Shown here in pieces: positions 8,144 through 17,185 of a stretch of DNA of 56,996 nt. Made by a program: the position numbers and the translations under genes. Each line of letters opens with the position of its first letter. Position 1 is the stretch's first letter. The stretch comes from Bryobacterales bacterium (lineage in GTDB: Bacteria; Acidobacteriota; Terriglobia; Bryobacterales; Bryobacteraceae), in NCBI GenBank assembly GCA_003167255.1, contig PMTR01000097.1, positions 1 through 56,996 of the forward strand, given 5' to 3'. The notes beneath the pieces were generated by a model. That model did not search any database. It had not been told where the DNA came from and saw only the letters and a list, made by a program, of their open reading frames with translations.

Positions 8144-10555
8144 TCAGTTGCCGATTGGCACGGTCTGCGACAACGGCAGGCTCCTGGACGAACCTCCCGC
8201 CCAGATTTTGTAGTCGCCGCCCACCAGCTCAAAGCCGTCCTTGCCCTCGTTGTAGATGGAAAGGTATAGCGGGTCGATCATGAGGTTGACGGTCTTGCTT
8301 TCGCCCGCGGCCAGCTCCACCTTCTGCCAGCCGATCAGTCGCCTGGGTGGTTCGCCCGTGCTCGCCGGAAGCGTCGCATACACTTCCGCGATTTCCTTCC
8401 CGGCGCGCTTGCCCGCATTCTTCACGCTGAAGGACACAGTTACGTTGTGGCCCGCAGCCGTGGCCTTCAGGCCGGAGTACGCATACGTGGTGTAGGACAG
8501 CCCGTGGCCAAACGCGAACAGTGGCTCCTTGTTCTCGGCATCGAACCACTTGTAGCCGACTTCCAGCTTCTCGGTGTAAGGCACGTCGAACGGCGGCATC
8601 GCACCTCTGCCACCACCACCGCCGCGGCCTCCCTGAGCGCCCGCCGCCGGGGCGCCGGCAGGAGGCGTGGCAGCAGCGGCAGCGGCAGCCCCAGCCGGCG
8701 GAGCACTGGCCCCGCCGCGGCCCGCGCCGGGCTGCGGCGCCAGGTTCAGCCCCGGTATCTGCGGATGCGGCACATCGTTCTCGCTCTTGGCAAACGTCAC
8801 CGGGAGCTTGGCCGACGGGTTCACATCGCCAAACAAAATGTTGGCGATCGCCTGACCGCCACTGATCCCCGGGAACCACGCTTCCAGAATGCCGGTTACC
8901 TTATCCGCCCATGGCATCCCCACCGGGCCGCCGGTCTCCACTACCACGATGGTGTGCGGATTGGCCGCGGCCACCGCGCTCACCAGGTCGTCCTGCTTGT
9001 CCGGCAGCGTCAAGGTTGCCGCATCCCGCCCTTCACTCATCGGCTGGTTGACGAACACGATGGCCACTTGCGATGCCTTCGCCAGCGCCGCCGCCGCGGC
9101 CGGGTCGCCGCCGTCGTTGTACTCCACCTTGGCGCCCGGCGCCTTCGCCCGGACGTACTTCAACGGCGACGAGGGGAAGTATTGCGCGCCGCCCCGGCCT
9201 CCACCGCCAAAGCCGCCGCCCCGGCCCGCCTGCTGGCCCGGTTGCGCCGGCGGCGGCGGTACCGCGTTGCCGCCCGGCGGATTCACCTGCGCCGATCCGC
9301 CACCCGAAGGCACGCCTACGTCGGCATGCGATCCGATCACCGCGATCGACTTCACCGCCGCCGCGCTCAACGGCAACTGGTTCCCGGCGTTCTTCAGCAA
9401 CACGATGCTCTCTTCGGCGATCTTCTGCGCGTCTTCCAAGCCTTTGAAAACGTCCACTACCTGGCGGGGATTAGGCGGATTGTCCCACACGCCCACCGCA
9501 AACAGGCTGCGCAGAATCCGGTGCACCGCATCGTTGACGCGCGCCAGGGGAACTTCGCCGCTCTCCACTGCCTTCTTCAGCGCATCGCCAAAGAACCCGC
9601 TCCCGGGCTGCTCCTGGTCCAGTCCGGCCATGATGGCTTTGGTCGTGGTGTGCGTCCCGCCCCAGTCCGACATCACCCAGCCCTTGAACCCGAAGTCTTT
9701 CTTCAAAACCTGGTTCAGCAGGTAGTCGTTTTCGCAATCCCAGTCGCCGTTCACCTTGTTATATCCGCACATGAAGCCCGACGCGTCCGAAATCCTGTAC
9801 GCAATCTGGAACGCCAGCAGATCGCTTTCCCGCATGGAGCGCTTATCGAGGATGGCGTTGCCGATGTTGCGGCCGGTCTCCTGGTCGTTCAGCGCATAAT
9901 GCTTGAGATCGCCCATGATCTGCTGCGACTGCACGCCCTTCATCAAGGTGCCCACGGTAGTCCCGGCCAGAATCGGATCCTCGCCGGCATACTCGAAATT
10001 GCGCCCGTTGCGCGGCTCGCGCGTGATGTTCACGCCCCCGCCGATCGACATGTTGTAGCCTTGATCGCGCAGTTCTCTCCCGATCACCTGGCCGTACAAC
10101 AGAGCCAGATCCGGGTTCCAACTGGCCGCCGCTCCCAACGAGGATGGCAGCAGTGTGGAATACCGGCTCTCCGCCGCGCCGCGAGTCACGCCCACCGCCG
10201 AATCGGCCATGTTGATATCCGGAATACCGAGCCGTTCGATTCCCGGCACCCATCCGGCGCCGCCATTCGAGCGGCTGGTGGCCGGGGCCGCGGGCGCGGC
10301 TCCGCGGCCGCCCCCGCTGCCGTGCAGAAGCTGGATCTTTTCGTCCAGCGTCATTTTTTCGATCAACAAATCCGCTCGTTGGTCCGGTGACAGGCTCTTG
10401 TCCGACCACGGCCCGGTAACCGCAGCCGCTCCGCCGCGGCCGCCTTGCCCGGGTCCCCCGGGCATCGCCCCGCCCTGCCCTTGCGCCGAAGCCGCAAGCC
10501 AAAGCGCGATTAGTCCGGCCGTTATGATTACCACTGCCTTCGATCGGTGCAGCAT
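8144..10555 (-). CDS. Secreted GH3 glycosidase (beta-glucosidase/xylosidase type)
   Basis: An 803-aa GH3 enzyme with signal peptide (about 1-26). The barrel carries REPRNGRNFEYAGEDP and DLKHYALNDQE, and nucleophile Asp297 in VMSDWGGTHT. The C-terminal GH3 domain and a fibronectin-III-like end (FAFGHGLSYTTY) follow; there is no PA14 insert. Gly/Ala/Pro-rich stretches occur at the mature N-terminus and at about 415-460 and 605-655. It is upstream of and probably co-transcribed with the PA14-containing GH3 gene; the TonB receptor gene lies upstream on the same strand after 179 bp. Substrate (glucoside, xyloside or arabinoside) cannot be read from sequence. A 647-aa open frame on the opposite strand is a codon-bias shadow. 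Confidence 0.9.
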   Translation of the reverse strand: MLHRSKAVVIITAGLIALWLAASAQGQGGAMPGGPGQGGRGGAAAVTGPWSDKSLSPDQRADLLIEKMTLDEKIQLLHGSGGGRGAAPAAPATSRSNGGAGWVPGIERLGIPDINMADSAVGVTRGAAESRYSTLLPSSLGAAASWNPDLALLYGQVIGRELRDQGYNMSIGGGVNITREPRNGRNFEYAGEDPILAGTTVGTLMKGVQSQQIMGDLKHYALNDQETGRNIGNAILDKRSMRESDLLAFQIAYRISDASGFMCGYNKVNGDWDCENDYLLNQVLKKDFGFKGWVMSDWGGTHTTTKAIMAGLDQEQPGSGFFGDALKKAVESGEVPLARVNDAVHRILRSLFAVGVWDNPPNPRQVVDVFKGLEDAQKIAEESIVLLKNAGNQLPLSAAAVKSIAVIGSHADVGVPSGGGSAQVNPPGGNAVPPPPAQPGQQAGRGGGFGGGGRGGAQYFPSSPLKYVRAKAPGAKVEYNDGGDPAAAAALAKASQVAIVFVNQPMSEGRDAATLTLPDKQDDLVSAVAAANPHTIVVVETGGPVGMPWADKVTGILEAWFPGISGGQAIANILFGDVNPSAKLPVTFAKSENDVPHPQIPGLNLAPQPGAGRGGASAPPAGAAAAAAATPPAGAPAAGAQGGRGGGGGRGAMPPFDVPYTEKLEVGYKWFDAENKEPLFAFGHGLSYTTYAYSGLKATAAGHNVTVSFSVKNAGKRAGKEIAEVYATLPASTGEPPRRLIGWQKVELAAGESKTVNLMIDPLYLSIYNEGKDGFELVGGDYKIWAGGSSRSLPLSQTVPIGN

Positions 10556-10697
10556 ATGAACACTCCTTTTCTCACTGGAAAATCTTCCTCTGGAAAATCG
10601 CCATCATAACTCCCGGCGCGGATGAGGGCCCGCATTCGTCTCGTGCCCAGGCACAAGCCACCGTGGCGACGGCGCACATCGCCCACACGATTCGAGA

Positions 10698-10727
10698 GGA
10701 CCGGACCCTCCGGCGAAGGTCCGGTCC
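10698..10727 (-). terminator. GC-rich 10-bp perfect hairpin after the TonB receptor gene
   Basis: GGACCGGACC pairs perfectly with GGTCCGGTCC across a 10-nt loop. It starts 7 bp beyond the receptor stop codon. No U tract follows, so termination may be incomplete and allow read-through into the GH3 pair. Confidence 0.55.
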
Positions 10728-10734
10728 AGTGGAG

Positions 10735-13700
10735 TTAGAACTCGATCCGGGCCGAAAACGCCATCACGCGGGCTGGCAACGTGCCGTTAAACACGCCAGC
10801 CGAGAGACTCGTCTGGTTGCCATTGGCATCCCACTGAAGACCCGTGCCCACACTGTTGTATTCGGTATGGTTGAACACGTTGTAGGCTTGACACTGAAGT
10901 CTTATGCCGCGCCGTTCGCCCCATAGCGGAATGAACTTCGACATGGTCGCGTCCACGTTTGTGACCGCCGGCAGGGACATGACTCCCGAGCCGCCTCCCA
11001 GGTTGCCGAGAACCGGCTTGGTGATGGTGCTGCCGAGAGCCGGAGGAGCGAAGGCCGCAGGATTGAAGTACAGGCCGGCCGGCACATTTGCCATCGGATT
11101 CCCCACCACGTTGACGCGCGCGCCTACGTCCGGAGTTCCGGTGTAATCCGGCGCCGTCCCGAGGACATTGGGCCCGCCGGGGTTGAAGGGTCCGCCGCTC
11201 TGAAAAATGCCGTAGATCCCCGACAGAGTCCAGTGGTCCACAATGGCGCCCAGGAACTTCGAATTCAGTTTCTTTCCCAGGCCGGGGATTTCGTAAGACC
11301 AGTTGAACCCGAGGTTATGACGCCGGTCAAAGCCCAGACGCCCGTAGTTCCACGCTTCGTTGTTTGGCACCACGGGGTTGAAGGAGGTCGTGCCCATCGC
11401 TCTCGAGTACGTATAGGCCACGCCGAACACCAGACCGTTCGCGAGCCGCTGCTGTAAGAACGAGTTCAGGGCGTGATAGTTCGTGTGCCCCAGGTGGCTA
11501 TAACCGTTCAAGGTGTTGTACCCGGGGTACACCGTCCGCAGAAGAACGTCCGGCAGCGTCTTGTTGCCGTTGGTCGAATCTGCGTTTGCCGGAGTGAAGG
11601 GAGCGCGGGTGCCGATGGGAATCGGGTTGATGTCGTAAGACAGTTGCTGGTTGTAGCCCCAGTTGCCGGTATAGCCGACGTCCAACACTATGTTTCTGGT
11701 GATGGACCTTTGGATATTCAGACTGGCGTTCTGGGCGCGGTCCCACGGAATATTACCCGCGGGCCACATGTAGTCGGTGCCGGGACCAAATACCAGGCTG
11801 GTGCCGCTGGATGCGATCTGCGCAAAGGTAGTGTAGTTCACCTGCGGCGAGTAAGCATATGGGGGCTGCCCCGACAGATTATAAACCTGGTTCCCGTCGA
11901 GACGGTTGTAGAAGACTCCGAAACCGCCGCGCAAAGCGGTCTTGCCGTCACCGGTAATGTCATAGGCGAAGCCGAAGCGAGGCGCAAGCGCGAGAGGCGA
12001 CTGGGTGAATGGCGCCAGCGACACGCCGTTCGGGCCGAGCATATGGAAGCCGTCGGCCGGATTACCGGAGTTGGGGACGTACAGCCCGATGTAGGCAACC
12101 GGAGCGACCGTCCCGGTGCCGGGATCGATGGCCACGCGTTTCCCGCCGCTCGTGCCGGGAATATAGAGGCGGGGAGCTCCTGCCTTGGTGTAATTACCCG
12201 GAACAAAATTGGAAAACGTGTTATTGATGTCTTCCTGCGGCGTCTGGTGGTAGAACCGGAGGCCGAGATCCAGCGTGAGCCTGGAGGTGACACGCCAGTT
12301 GTCCTGGATATAAAACTCCGCGTTCCAGTAGGCCACATTAAATACCGCCCTGGCGGTGGCTTGGCTGTAGCTGTCGACGTATCCCAGCAACGCATTTGCA
12401 TAGCCGTCGCCGGTATTGGCCACGCCGTTCAGGGAATCCGGACCAAAGTTGAAATTGCCCGCATATGCCGGAGTCGACGGCTGAATTTTGTGATTGTTTT
12501 CGATGTATACGCCGGCCTTTAAGCTGTGCCTGCCAAGTACTTTGCTCAGGTTGTCCTGGACGGTCCAGATGGTATTGAAGTTTTCATAGTTCCCGGCCGT
12601 AGTCCCGCTGCGAGTGAAGCTCATCGAGTTGCTGGGCGGCGACCCGAATGAGAATTGCGGCAGGAGGTTGAAATATCCATTGGTCGCCGAAGCACCCGTT
12701 GGACTGGTTGTCGGAACCGGAAACAGCGCGGGAGGGGTGGGCAGCAGCGAGCGGTCCTGGCTCTTGCCGCCGTCGGTTGTGTAGTAAGACCACGTGTTCC
12801 AGCTCTCGCCCACCGTAAACTCGTTGATCAACGTAGGGGTAAAAGAATAAGTCGCCGTGCCGGAGTAGCCGTGGCCGGGATTCGGGTGGTCGATGGGAGC
12901 GATGCCGGTTTGCCCCAGGGCTCCACCCACATCGCTGCTGAACTGGACGCCTTGGTACAGCGAGATCATGTCGTCGTGGTCATTGATGTAGCGGAAGTAA
13001 GCACGGAGCTTCGAGGTCGGACTGAAGTCCACCCGCAGCACGTCGTTGCGCCGCGGATGGGTGGCGCTGGCGCCTTCGAAGTAGTTCACGATGTTGGCTT
13101 GCGAGCCGGTCCCCGCGAAATTCGGTAATGGGAAGAAATTGAGCATCGCCTGGCCCACGGCAGTGATGCGCGAGGTGGGGATCAGATTGCCCGGAAATGG
13201 CGCTCCGGTGGTGGGATCGTTGATGGTGATCAACGATCCGTTGTTCTGCAAGCTCTTGGAGAAATCGCCCGTGCGCTCCAGGGCGGTCGGCGTATATTTA
13301 TTCTGCACGCCGCCGGTTACGAACTGCCCCGTATACTCCTGGGACCAAAAGAAGAAGAGCTTGGTCTTGTCCGAGTTGAAGTGGTGCGGAATAAAGATGG
13401 GCCCGCCGATTGTATATGTCTCCACGTTGAAGCGGTACGGCGAAATGTAAGAGTTTGGTACCCCCGTGGTGGCATTTCTGCCGTTGCGGTTGTTCTGCCA
13501 GAGATTGGCATTAAACCCTTCGTTCCGGTGATTCCACACAAAACTGCCATGGAATTGCTGGGTGCCATTCTTGGTGATTACGTTAATAGTGCCGCCGGAG
13601 TTGCGTCCGAATTCCGCCTGGTAGTTCGACACCAGAACCTTCATCTCCTGAACCGAGTCGGCGTTCGGTTCGTAATGGATCGTGGTATTAGACCCGGTAT

Positions 13701-14325
13701 CCATGTCCGAGATGCCATCCACCGTGAAGTTCAATGCCGATGTGTTGCCGTTGATGGTGATACCGCGGATGGCATTGGGCGAGGTTACGTCGCGGTTGCC
13801 TGCGTTGGTGGTTCCATAACTGTTGTCGATGACACCCGGAACCAGTTTCAGATAGCCAAAGATGTCACGGCCCCTCAGCGTAACGTTGCTCAACTGGCCG
13901 CCCTCGATGGCCGTGGACTTTTCCGAACTAGCCAATTGGACGGCGGTAGCTTCCGCGGTCACGGTGACGGTTTCGAGCGAGCTGCCGATGGCGAGCGACA
14001 GTTTACCGAGGTCCCGGGTTTCGTTTGCCACTATGACGACTTTGTTCTGCGTGAACCCCTTGAATCCCGTGATCGTGATGGACACGGAATAGGTGCCCGG
14101 CGCCAAGTCGAGGAAACGGAACAGACCCGTAGTGTCGCTCGTAGTCGTACGGATGGCGCCCGTTTGCGTTTCTGTCAGGGTGACCTGAGCACTCGGCACT
14201 ACGGCATTTGCCGGGTCCAGGATGGTACCCTGCAATACGCTCGAAACAGTCTGCCCAAACAGACAGGCTGCAAAAACTGTCAGGATACAGATAACCTCGA
14301 CGAGCCTTCTGACGGTAATCCTCAT
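10735..14325 (-). CDS. Oar-like TonB-dependent outer-membrane receptor
   Basis: A 1196-aa outer-membrane protein of the type abundant in Acidobacteria. Signal peptide (about 1-26), carboxypeptidase-regulatory-like Ig fold (about 27-110: VLQGTILDPANAVVPSAQVT, GTYSVSITITGFKG), plug domain (about 115-260, containing IRGITINGNT and TVDGIS), then a long beta-barrel ending in phenylalanine (ARIEF). These proteins import polysaccharide fragments or bind surface ligands; here the neighbours suggest oligosaccharide uptake. No SusD-like partner is present. The start at 14325 follows the strong ribosome-binding sequence AGGGGGAAG; the open frame extends to 14499 but lacks this. A tandem 17-bp repeat lies directly upstream. 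Confidence 0.9.
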   Translation of the reverse strand: MRITVRRLVEVICILTVFAACLFGQTVSSVLQGTILDPANAVVPSAQVTLTETQTGAIRTTTSDTTGLFRFLDLAPGTYSVSITITGFKGFTQNKVVIVANETRDLGKLSLAIGSSLETVTVTAEATAVQLASSEKSTAIEGGQLSNVTLRGRDIFGYLKLVPGVIDNSYGTTNAGNRDVTSPNAIRGITINGNTSALNFTVDGISDMDTGSNTTIHYEPNADSVQEMKVLVSNYQAEFGRNSGGTINVITKNGTQQFHGSFVWNHRNEGFNANLWQNNRNGRNATTGVPNSYISPYRFNVETYTIGGPIFIPHHFNSDKTKLFFFWSQEYTGQFVTGGVQNKYTPTALERTGDFSKSLQNNGSLITINDPTTGAPFPGNLIPTSRITAVGQAMLNFFPLPNFAGTGSQANIVNYFEGASATHPRRNDVLRVDFSPTSKLRAYFRYINDHDDMISLYQGVQFSSDVGGALGQTGIAPIDHPNPGHGYSGTATYSFTPTLINEFTVGESWNTWSYYTTDGGKSQDRSLLPTPPALFPVPTTSPTGASATNGYFNLLPQFSFGSPPSNSMSFTRSGTTAGNYENFNTIWTVQDNLSKVLGRHSLKAGVYIENNHKIQPSTPAYAGNFNFGPDSLNGVANTGDGYANALLGYVDSYSQATARAVFNVAYWNAEFYIQDNWRVTSRLTLDLGLRFYHQTPQEDINNTFSNFVPGNYTKAGAPRLYIPGTSGGKRVAIDPGTGTVAPVAYIGLYVPNSGNPADGFHMLGPNGVSLAPFTQSPLALAPRFGFAYDITGDGKTALRGGFGVFYNRLDGNQVYNLSGQPPYAYSPQVNYTTFAQIASSGTSLVFGPGTDYMWPAGNIPWDRAQNASLNIQRSITRNIVLDVGYTGNWGYNQQLSYDINPIPIGTRAPFTPANADSTNGNKTLPDVLLRTVYPGYNTLNGYSHLGHTNYHALNSFLQQRLANGLVFGVAYTYSRAMGTTSFNPVVPNNEAWNYGRLGFDRRHNLGFNWSYEIPGLGKKLNSKFLGAIVDHWTLSGIYGIFQSGGPFNPGGPNVLGTAPDYTGTPDVGARVNVVGNPMANVPAGLYFNPAAFAPPALGSTITKPVLGNLGGGSGVMSLPAVTNVDATMSKFIPLWGERRGIRLQCQAYNVFNHTEYNSVGTGLQWDANGNQTSLSAGVFNGTLPARVMAFSARIEF

Positions 14326-14333
14326 TCTTCCCC

Positions 14334-14367
14334 CTAAAGTCGTCTTTGACCTAAAGTCGTTTTTGAC
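14334..14367 (-). promoter_or_regulatory. Tandem 17-bp direct repeat in the TonB receptor leader
   Basis: Two adjacent 17-bp units (CTAAAGTCGTCTTTGAC and CTAAAGTCGTTTTTGAC, + strand) differ at one base. They end 9 bp upstream of the receptor start codon and overlap the edge of its ribosome-binding region. This could be an operator or an RNA-level control site; no binding protein is identified. Confidence 0.35.
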
Positions 14368-14679
14368 CAGGAAGCGCCCACCACGAATCAGTGCGTTCTG
14401 TGAGCCTAGCCTAACTTCCGCCCACACCAGCCTGTGGATGTTGGAGAGATTGTACGCTAGTCCCATGGGCGGTACAAGGGTATTACCGTTGGAAATCACG
14501 CCACACCAGCAACCTAATTGTTTTCAATAAGTAGAAAGAACGTAGGAAGCCACTTCCTACGTGCCTGCCGGGTCGAATGGTAGGTGAATTCTCCAAAATT
14601 AACAAGCGTAGGCAGGGGTTTGCCGATTATGGATTGGACAGCGGTTCGGGATTCGCTTAGAATATCCCCTGGCGCTCCC
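14368..14679. other. Divergent control region between TonB receptor and TPR gene
   Basis: The region is A+T-richer than its surroundings. It contains a perfect 8-bp stem with 5-nt loop at 14541-14561 (CGTAGGAA/TTCCTACG) and 6-bp arms TTGTAC/GTACAA at 14450-14477. Both divergent promoters must lie here; no confident -35/-10 pair is called. Confidence 0.4.
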
Positions 14680-17082
14680 ATGTACCGCGTATTCGGGTAT
14701 TCCTCGATCCTGCTGGCGCTGGCGATCGCTCTTGCGGCGGACGATGGACCGGCAATTCGGGAAGCGTTGGCGGCTTTGCAGCGGGGCGATTTTGCGGCAG
14801 CCGAACGAACCTTGCGGCCAGAAGTAAAAGCCCGGCCAAACGACGGCGCTGCGCTCACCCTGCTGGGCGTCGCCCTGGACAATCAGAAGAAGTTCAAGGA
14901 AGCTTACGATGTGCACCGCCGTGCGGCGGCGAGTGCCCCGAACTCGCCCGACGTGTGGAACAATTACGCCAACCACCTGTTGGGGACGGGCGACCAAGAG
15001 GGCGCGCGCAAGCTTTACCTCCGCGTGGTGGCGCTTGACCCAACGCATTACAATGCCAACGTTCAGCTCACGCGGTTAGCGCTGAAGGGCAAGCAGGGAC
15101 CTGAGGCACTGGGCTACCTCAAACACCTGCCAGCCGGCCAGCAGGATACGCCGAACCTGGCCCCCATGCGGGTCGAGGCGCTGTACCTGGCGGGAGAAAC
15201 CGGCGAGGCGGACCATCTGGCCGCAGGCTGGCTGGCTGCGGCCAAGGGCGACCTGGGTTTGGGCTTTTCGATGGGCCTGGCACTGGCCGATGCCGGGAAC
15301 TTCGAAAAGGCCGAGACATTCTTCACGCAAGCGTTTACACTAGCGCCCTCGGATTTCAATGTTCTTTTCAATCTGGGCGTAGTGGCATGGCACACCGGCA
15401 ATTACCAGCGCGCGCGCGAAGTTCTGGAGGCGGCTGAGCGGCAGCAACCGCAAAACGTCGACGTGCTTTATAACCTCGCGTGCGTGGACCAAGCCGTCGG
15501 GCGGACGGAAGCGGCCGTCGCTCTACTGGCGCAGGCGGCACGCCTGGCGCCGCAACGGAGCGACGTCCAAAAGGTGCTCGCCCTGGCGACCGGCGATCTG
15601 GACGCGCTGGAAGATTCGGCCGCGGCTTGGGACCGTTATCTGAAGCTGGAGCCGAGTGACGATGTTGCCCGGCGCGAGCGCGGCTTCACGTTTTTTAAGA
15701 TGGGTAGGTTCGAGGAGGGCGTGGCGGAACTCCGCTGGTTCGTGGCGCGCCATCCCGGCGATGCCGTCGGTCACTTCGAGCTGGGGGCGGCCGAAAATAA
15801 GGACAATCCGGCGCAAGCACTGGCGGAGTTCGACCGCGCGCTGGCTCTCAAAGCCGACTTTGCCGCGGCTCACGCGGCGCGCGGCAGCCTGTACTACCGG
15901 ATGGGTAAACCCGAGGCGGCGCTTGCCGACCTGGAAGCGGCTGCCGCGCTGCGCCCCGACGATGCCGCCGGCCTGGATCGCTTGGGGCAAACGTACGTGG
16001 CCCTGGACCGCGCCGCCGACGCGGTGCGCATGCTCGGCAAGGCTGCCGCATTGGCGCCCGACGATTCCAAGACGCAGCTCCATCTGGCGCGCGCGCTGGC
16101 GGATGCGGGGCAGGCCACGGAATCTAAAGCGGCCATGGACCGCTTCCGCCAACTCGGCCCCGCGGTCAACAGGACCGTCCCGCGCGGTCTGGTGGATTAT
16201 CTCAGTCTCACTCCGGAGCAGCGCCGTGCCGATTATCGCGCACGCGTGGAGCGGCTGGCGCGCGAGCATCCGGATGATGCGGCGGCACTGGTGATCTATT
16301 TGGAGCTGCTGCTGGAAGAGGGCGAGTCGCGGCAGACGGTGGAGATCGCGCGCCAGATCGCCGCTCTGAAGCCCGCGGCCGCGGTGCTGGCCGGCGCGGG
16401 GCGCGCGCTGCTGGAGGCGCGGCAGTATGCTCCGGCGCAGGAACTATTGGAAATGGCCTCCGCGTCGGCGCCCTCAGCCGATCTGGAACTGGACTTGGCC
16501 ATCGCTGCCTTTCATGCATCCGGTGCCGCGGAAGGGACGCGGCTGCTCGATCGCTTGCCGGATTCCGCGCGCGGCGGCGATTACTACCTGGCCCGGGCCG
16601 AGATGCTGGATGCATCGGGCAGTGCGCCGGAGGCCGCTGCGGCGTTGGAGCAGGCGCTTCGCGCGTCGCCAGGGAAGACCGCTCTATACCTGCAGGCGTG
16701 CTCCTTTCTGATGCGCAAGGGACGTACGGAAGACGCCTTGCGAGTGAGCGGTGAGGCCATGAAAGCGCTTGCGCGGGATCGCCAGATTCTGCTGTTGCGC
16801 GCAGTGGTTCTGGAACAGGCAGGCCGCACCGGCGAGGCGCAGCGTTTGTTGGAGCAGATTCAGAATCGCTGGCCGGAGTGGCAGGCAGCGTGGACGGCGG
16901 ACGGAATCATTTTGGGAACGCACGGACGTCGTGAAGAAGCGCGCGCCGCGCTCGAGACCGCTATGGCGCTGGGGGCTCACAGTCCGGAAGTGCAGCGCTA
17001 CCTGGACGAAATCTCCGCCGGCGCGGAGGGAAAGCCGCCAGACCTCAACCGGCTGTTGCTTGCGCAGCCGTCCCGCGACTAA
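14680..17082 (+). CDS. Exported tetratricopeptide-repeat protein
   Basis: An 800-aa protein made almost wholly of TPR helices, with a hydrophobic signal sequence at residues 3-18 (VFGYSSILLALAIALA). Repeats are clear throughout, for example ALTLLGVALDNQKKFKEAYD and ADAVRMLGKAAALAPD. TPR arrays act as protein-protein scaffolds, here probably in the periplasm. Such genes often stand next to Oar-like receptors and TIGR03435/6 genes in Acidobacteria (family knowledge; the functional link is inference). The start at 14680 (MYRVFG) places the signal peptide at the N-terminus; GTG 14584 and ATG 14629 are in-frame alternatives. The regulator-like gene at 17186 follows on the same strand. Confidence 0.8.
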   Translation: MYRVFGYSSILLALAIALAADDGPAIREALAALQRGDFAAAERTLRPEVKARPNDGAALTLLGVALDNQKKFKEAYDVHRRAAASAPNSPDVWNNYANHLLGTGDQEGARKLYLRVVALDPTHYNANVQLTRLALKGKQGPEALGYLKHLPAGQQDTPNLAPMRVEALYLAGETGEADHLAAGWLAAAKGDLGLGFSMGLALADAGNFEKAETFFTQAFTLAPSDFNVLFNLGVVAWHTGNYQRAREVLEAAERQQPQNVDVLYNLACVDQAVGRTEAAVALLAQAARLAPQRSDVQKVLALATGDLDALEDSAAAWDRYLKLEPSDDVARRERGFTFFKMGRFEEGVAELRWFVARHPGDAVGHFELGAAENKDNPAQALAEFDRALALKADFAAAHAARGSLYYRMGKPEAALADLEAAAALRPDDAAGLDRLGQTYVALDRAADAVRMLGKAAALAPDDSKTQLHLARALADAGQATESKAAMDRFRQLGPAVNRTVPRGLVDYLSLTPEQRRADYRARVERLAREHPDDAAALVIYLELLLEEGESRQTVEIARQIAALKPAAAVLAGAGRALLEARQYAPAQELLEMASASAPSADLELDLAIAAFHASGAAEGTRLLDRLPDSARGGDYYLARAEMLDASGSAPEAAAALEQALRASPGKTALYLQACSFLMRKGRTEDALRVSGEAMKALARDRQILLLRAVVLEQAGRTGEAQRLLEQIQNRWPEWQAAWTADGIILGTHGRREEARAALETAMALGAHSPEVQRYLDEISAGAEGKPPDLNRLLLAQPSRD

Positions 17083-17185
17083 CAGAGCCGTAAAATCGCC
17101 GATTAGAACCGTAAAATCAAAATTAATGGGAGCATTCTCCTGCGCCTCGTGATAGAATTCGTTCCCAGAGGTTAGGTTAGACCAA

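Noticed and set aside
8447-10390. 647-aa open frame on the + strand opposite the second GH3 gene
   Set aside because: It is the mirror of a GC-rich, well-supported GH3 coding sequence, Arg/His-rich with no domain, signal or ribosome-binding site.
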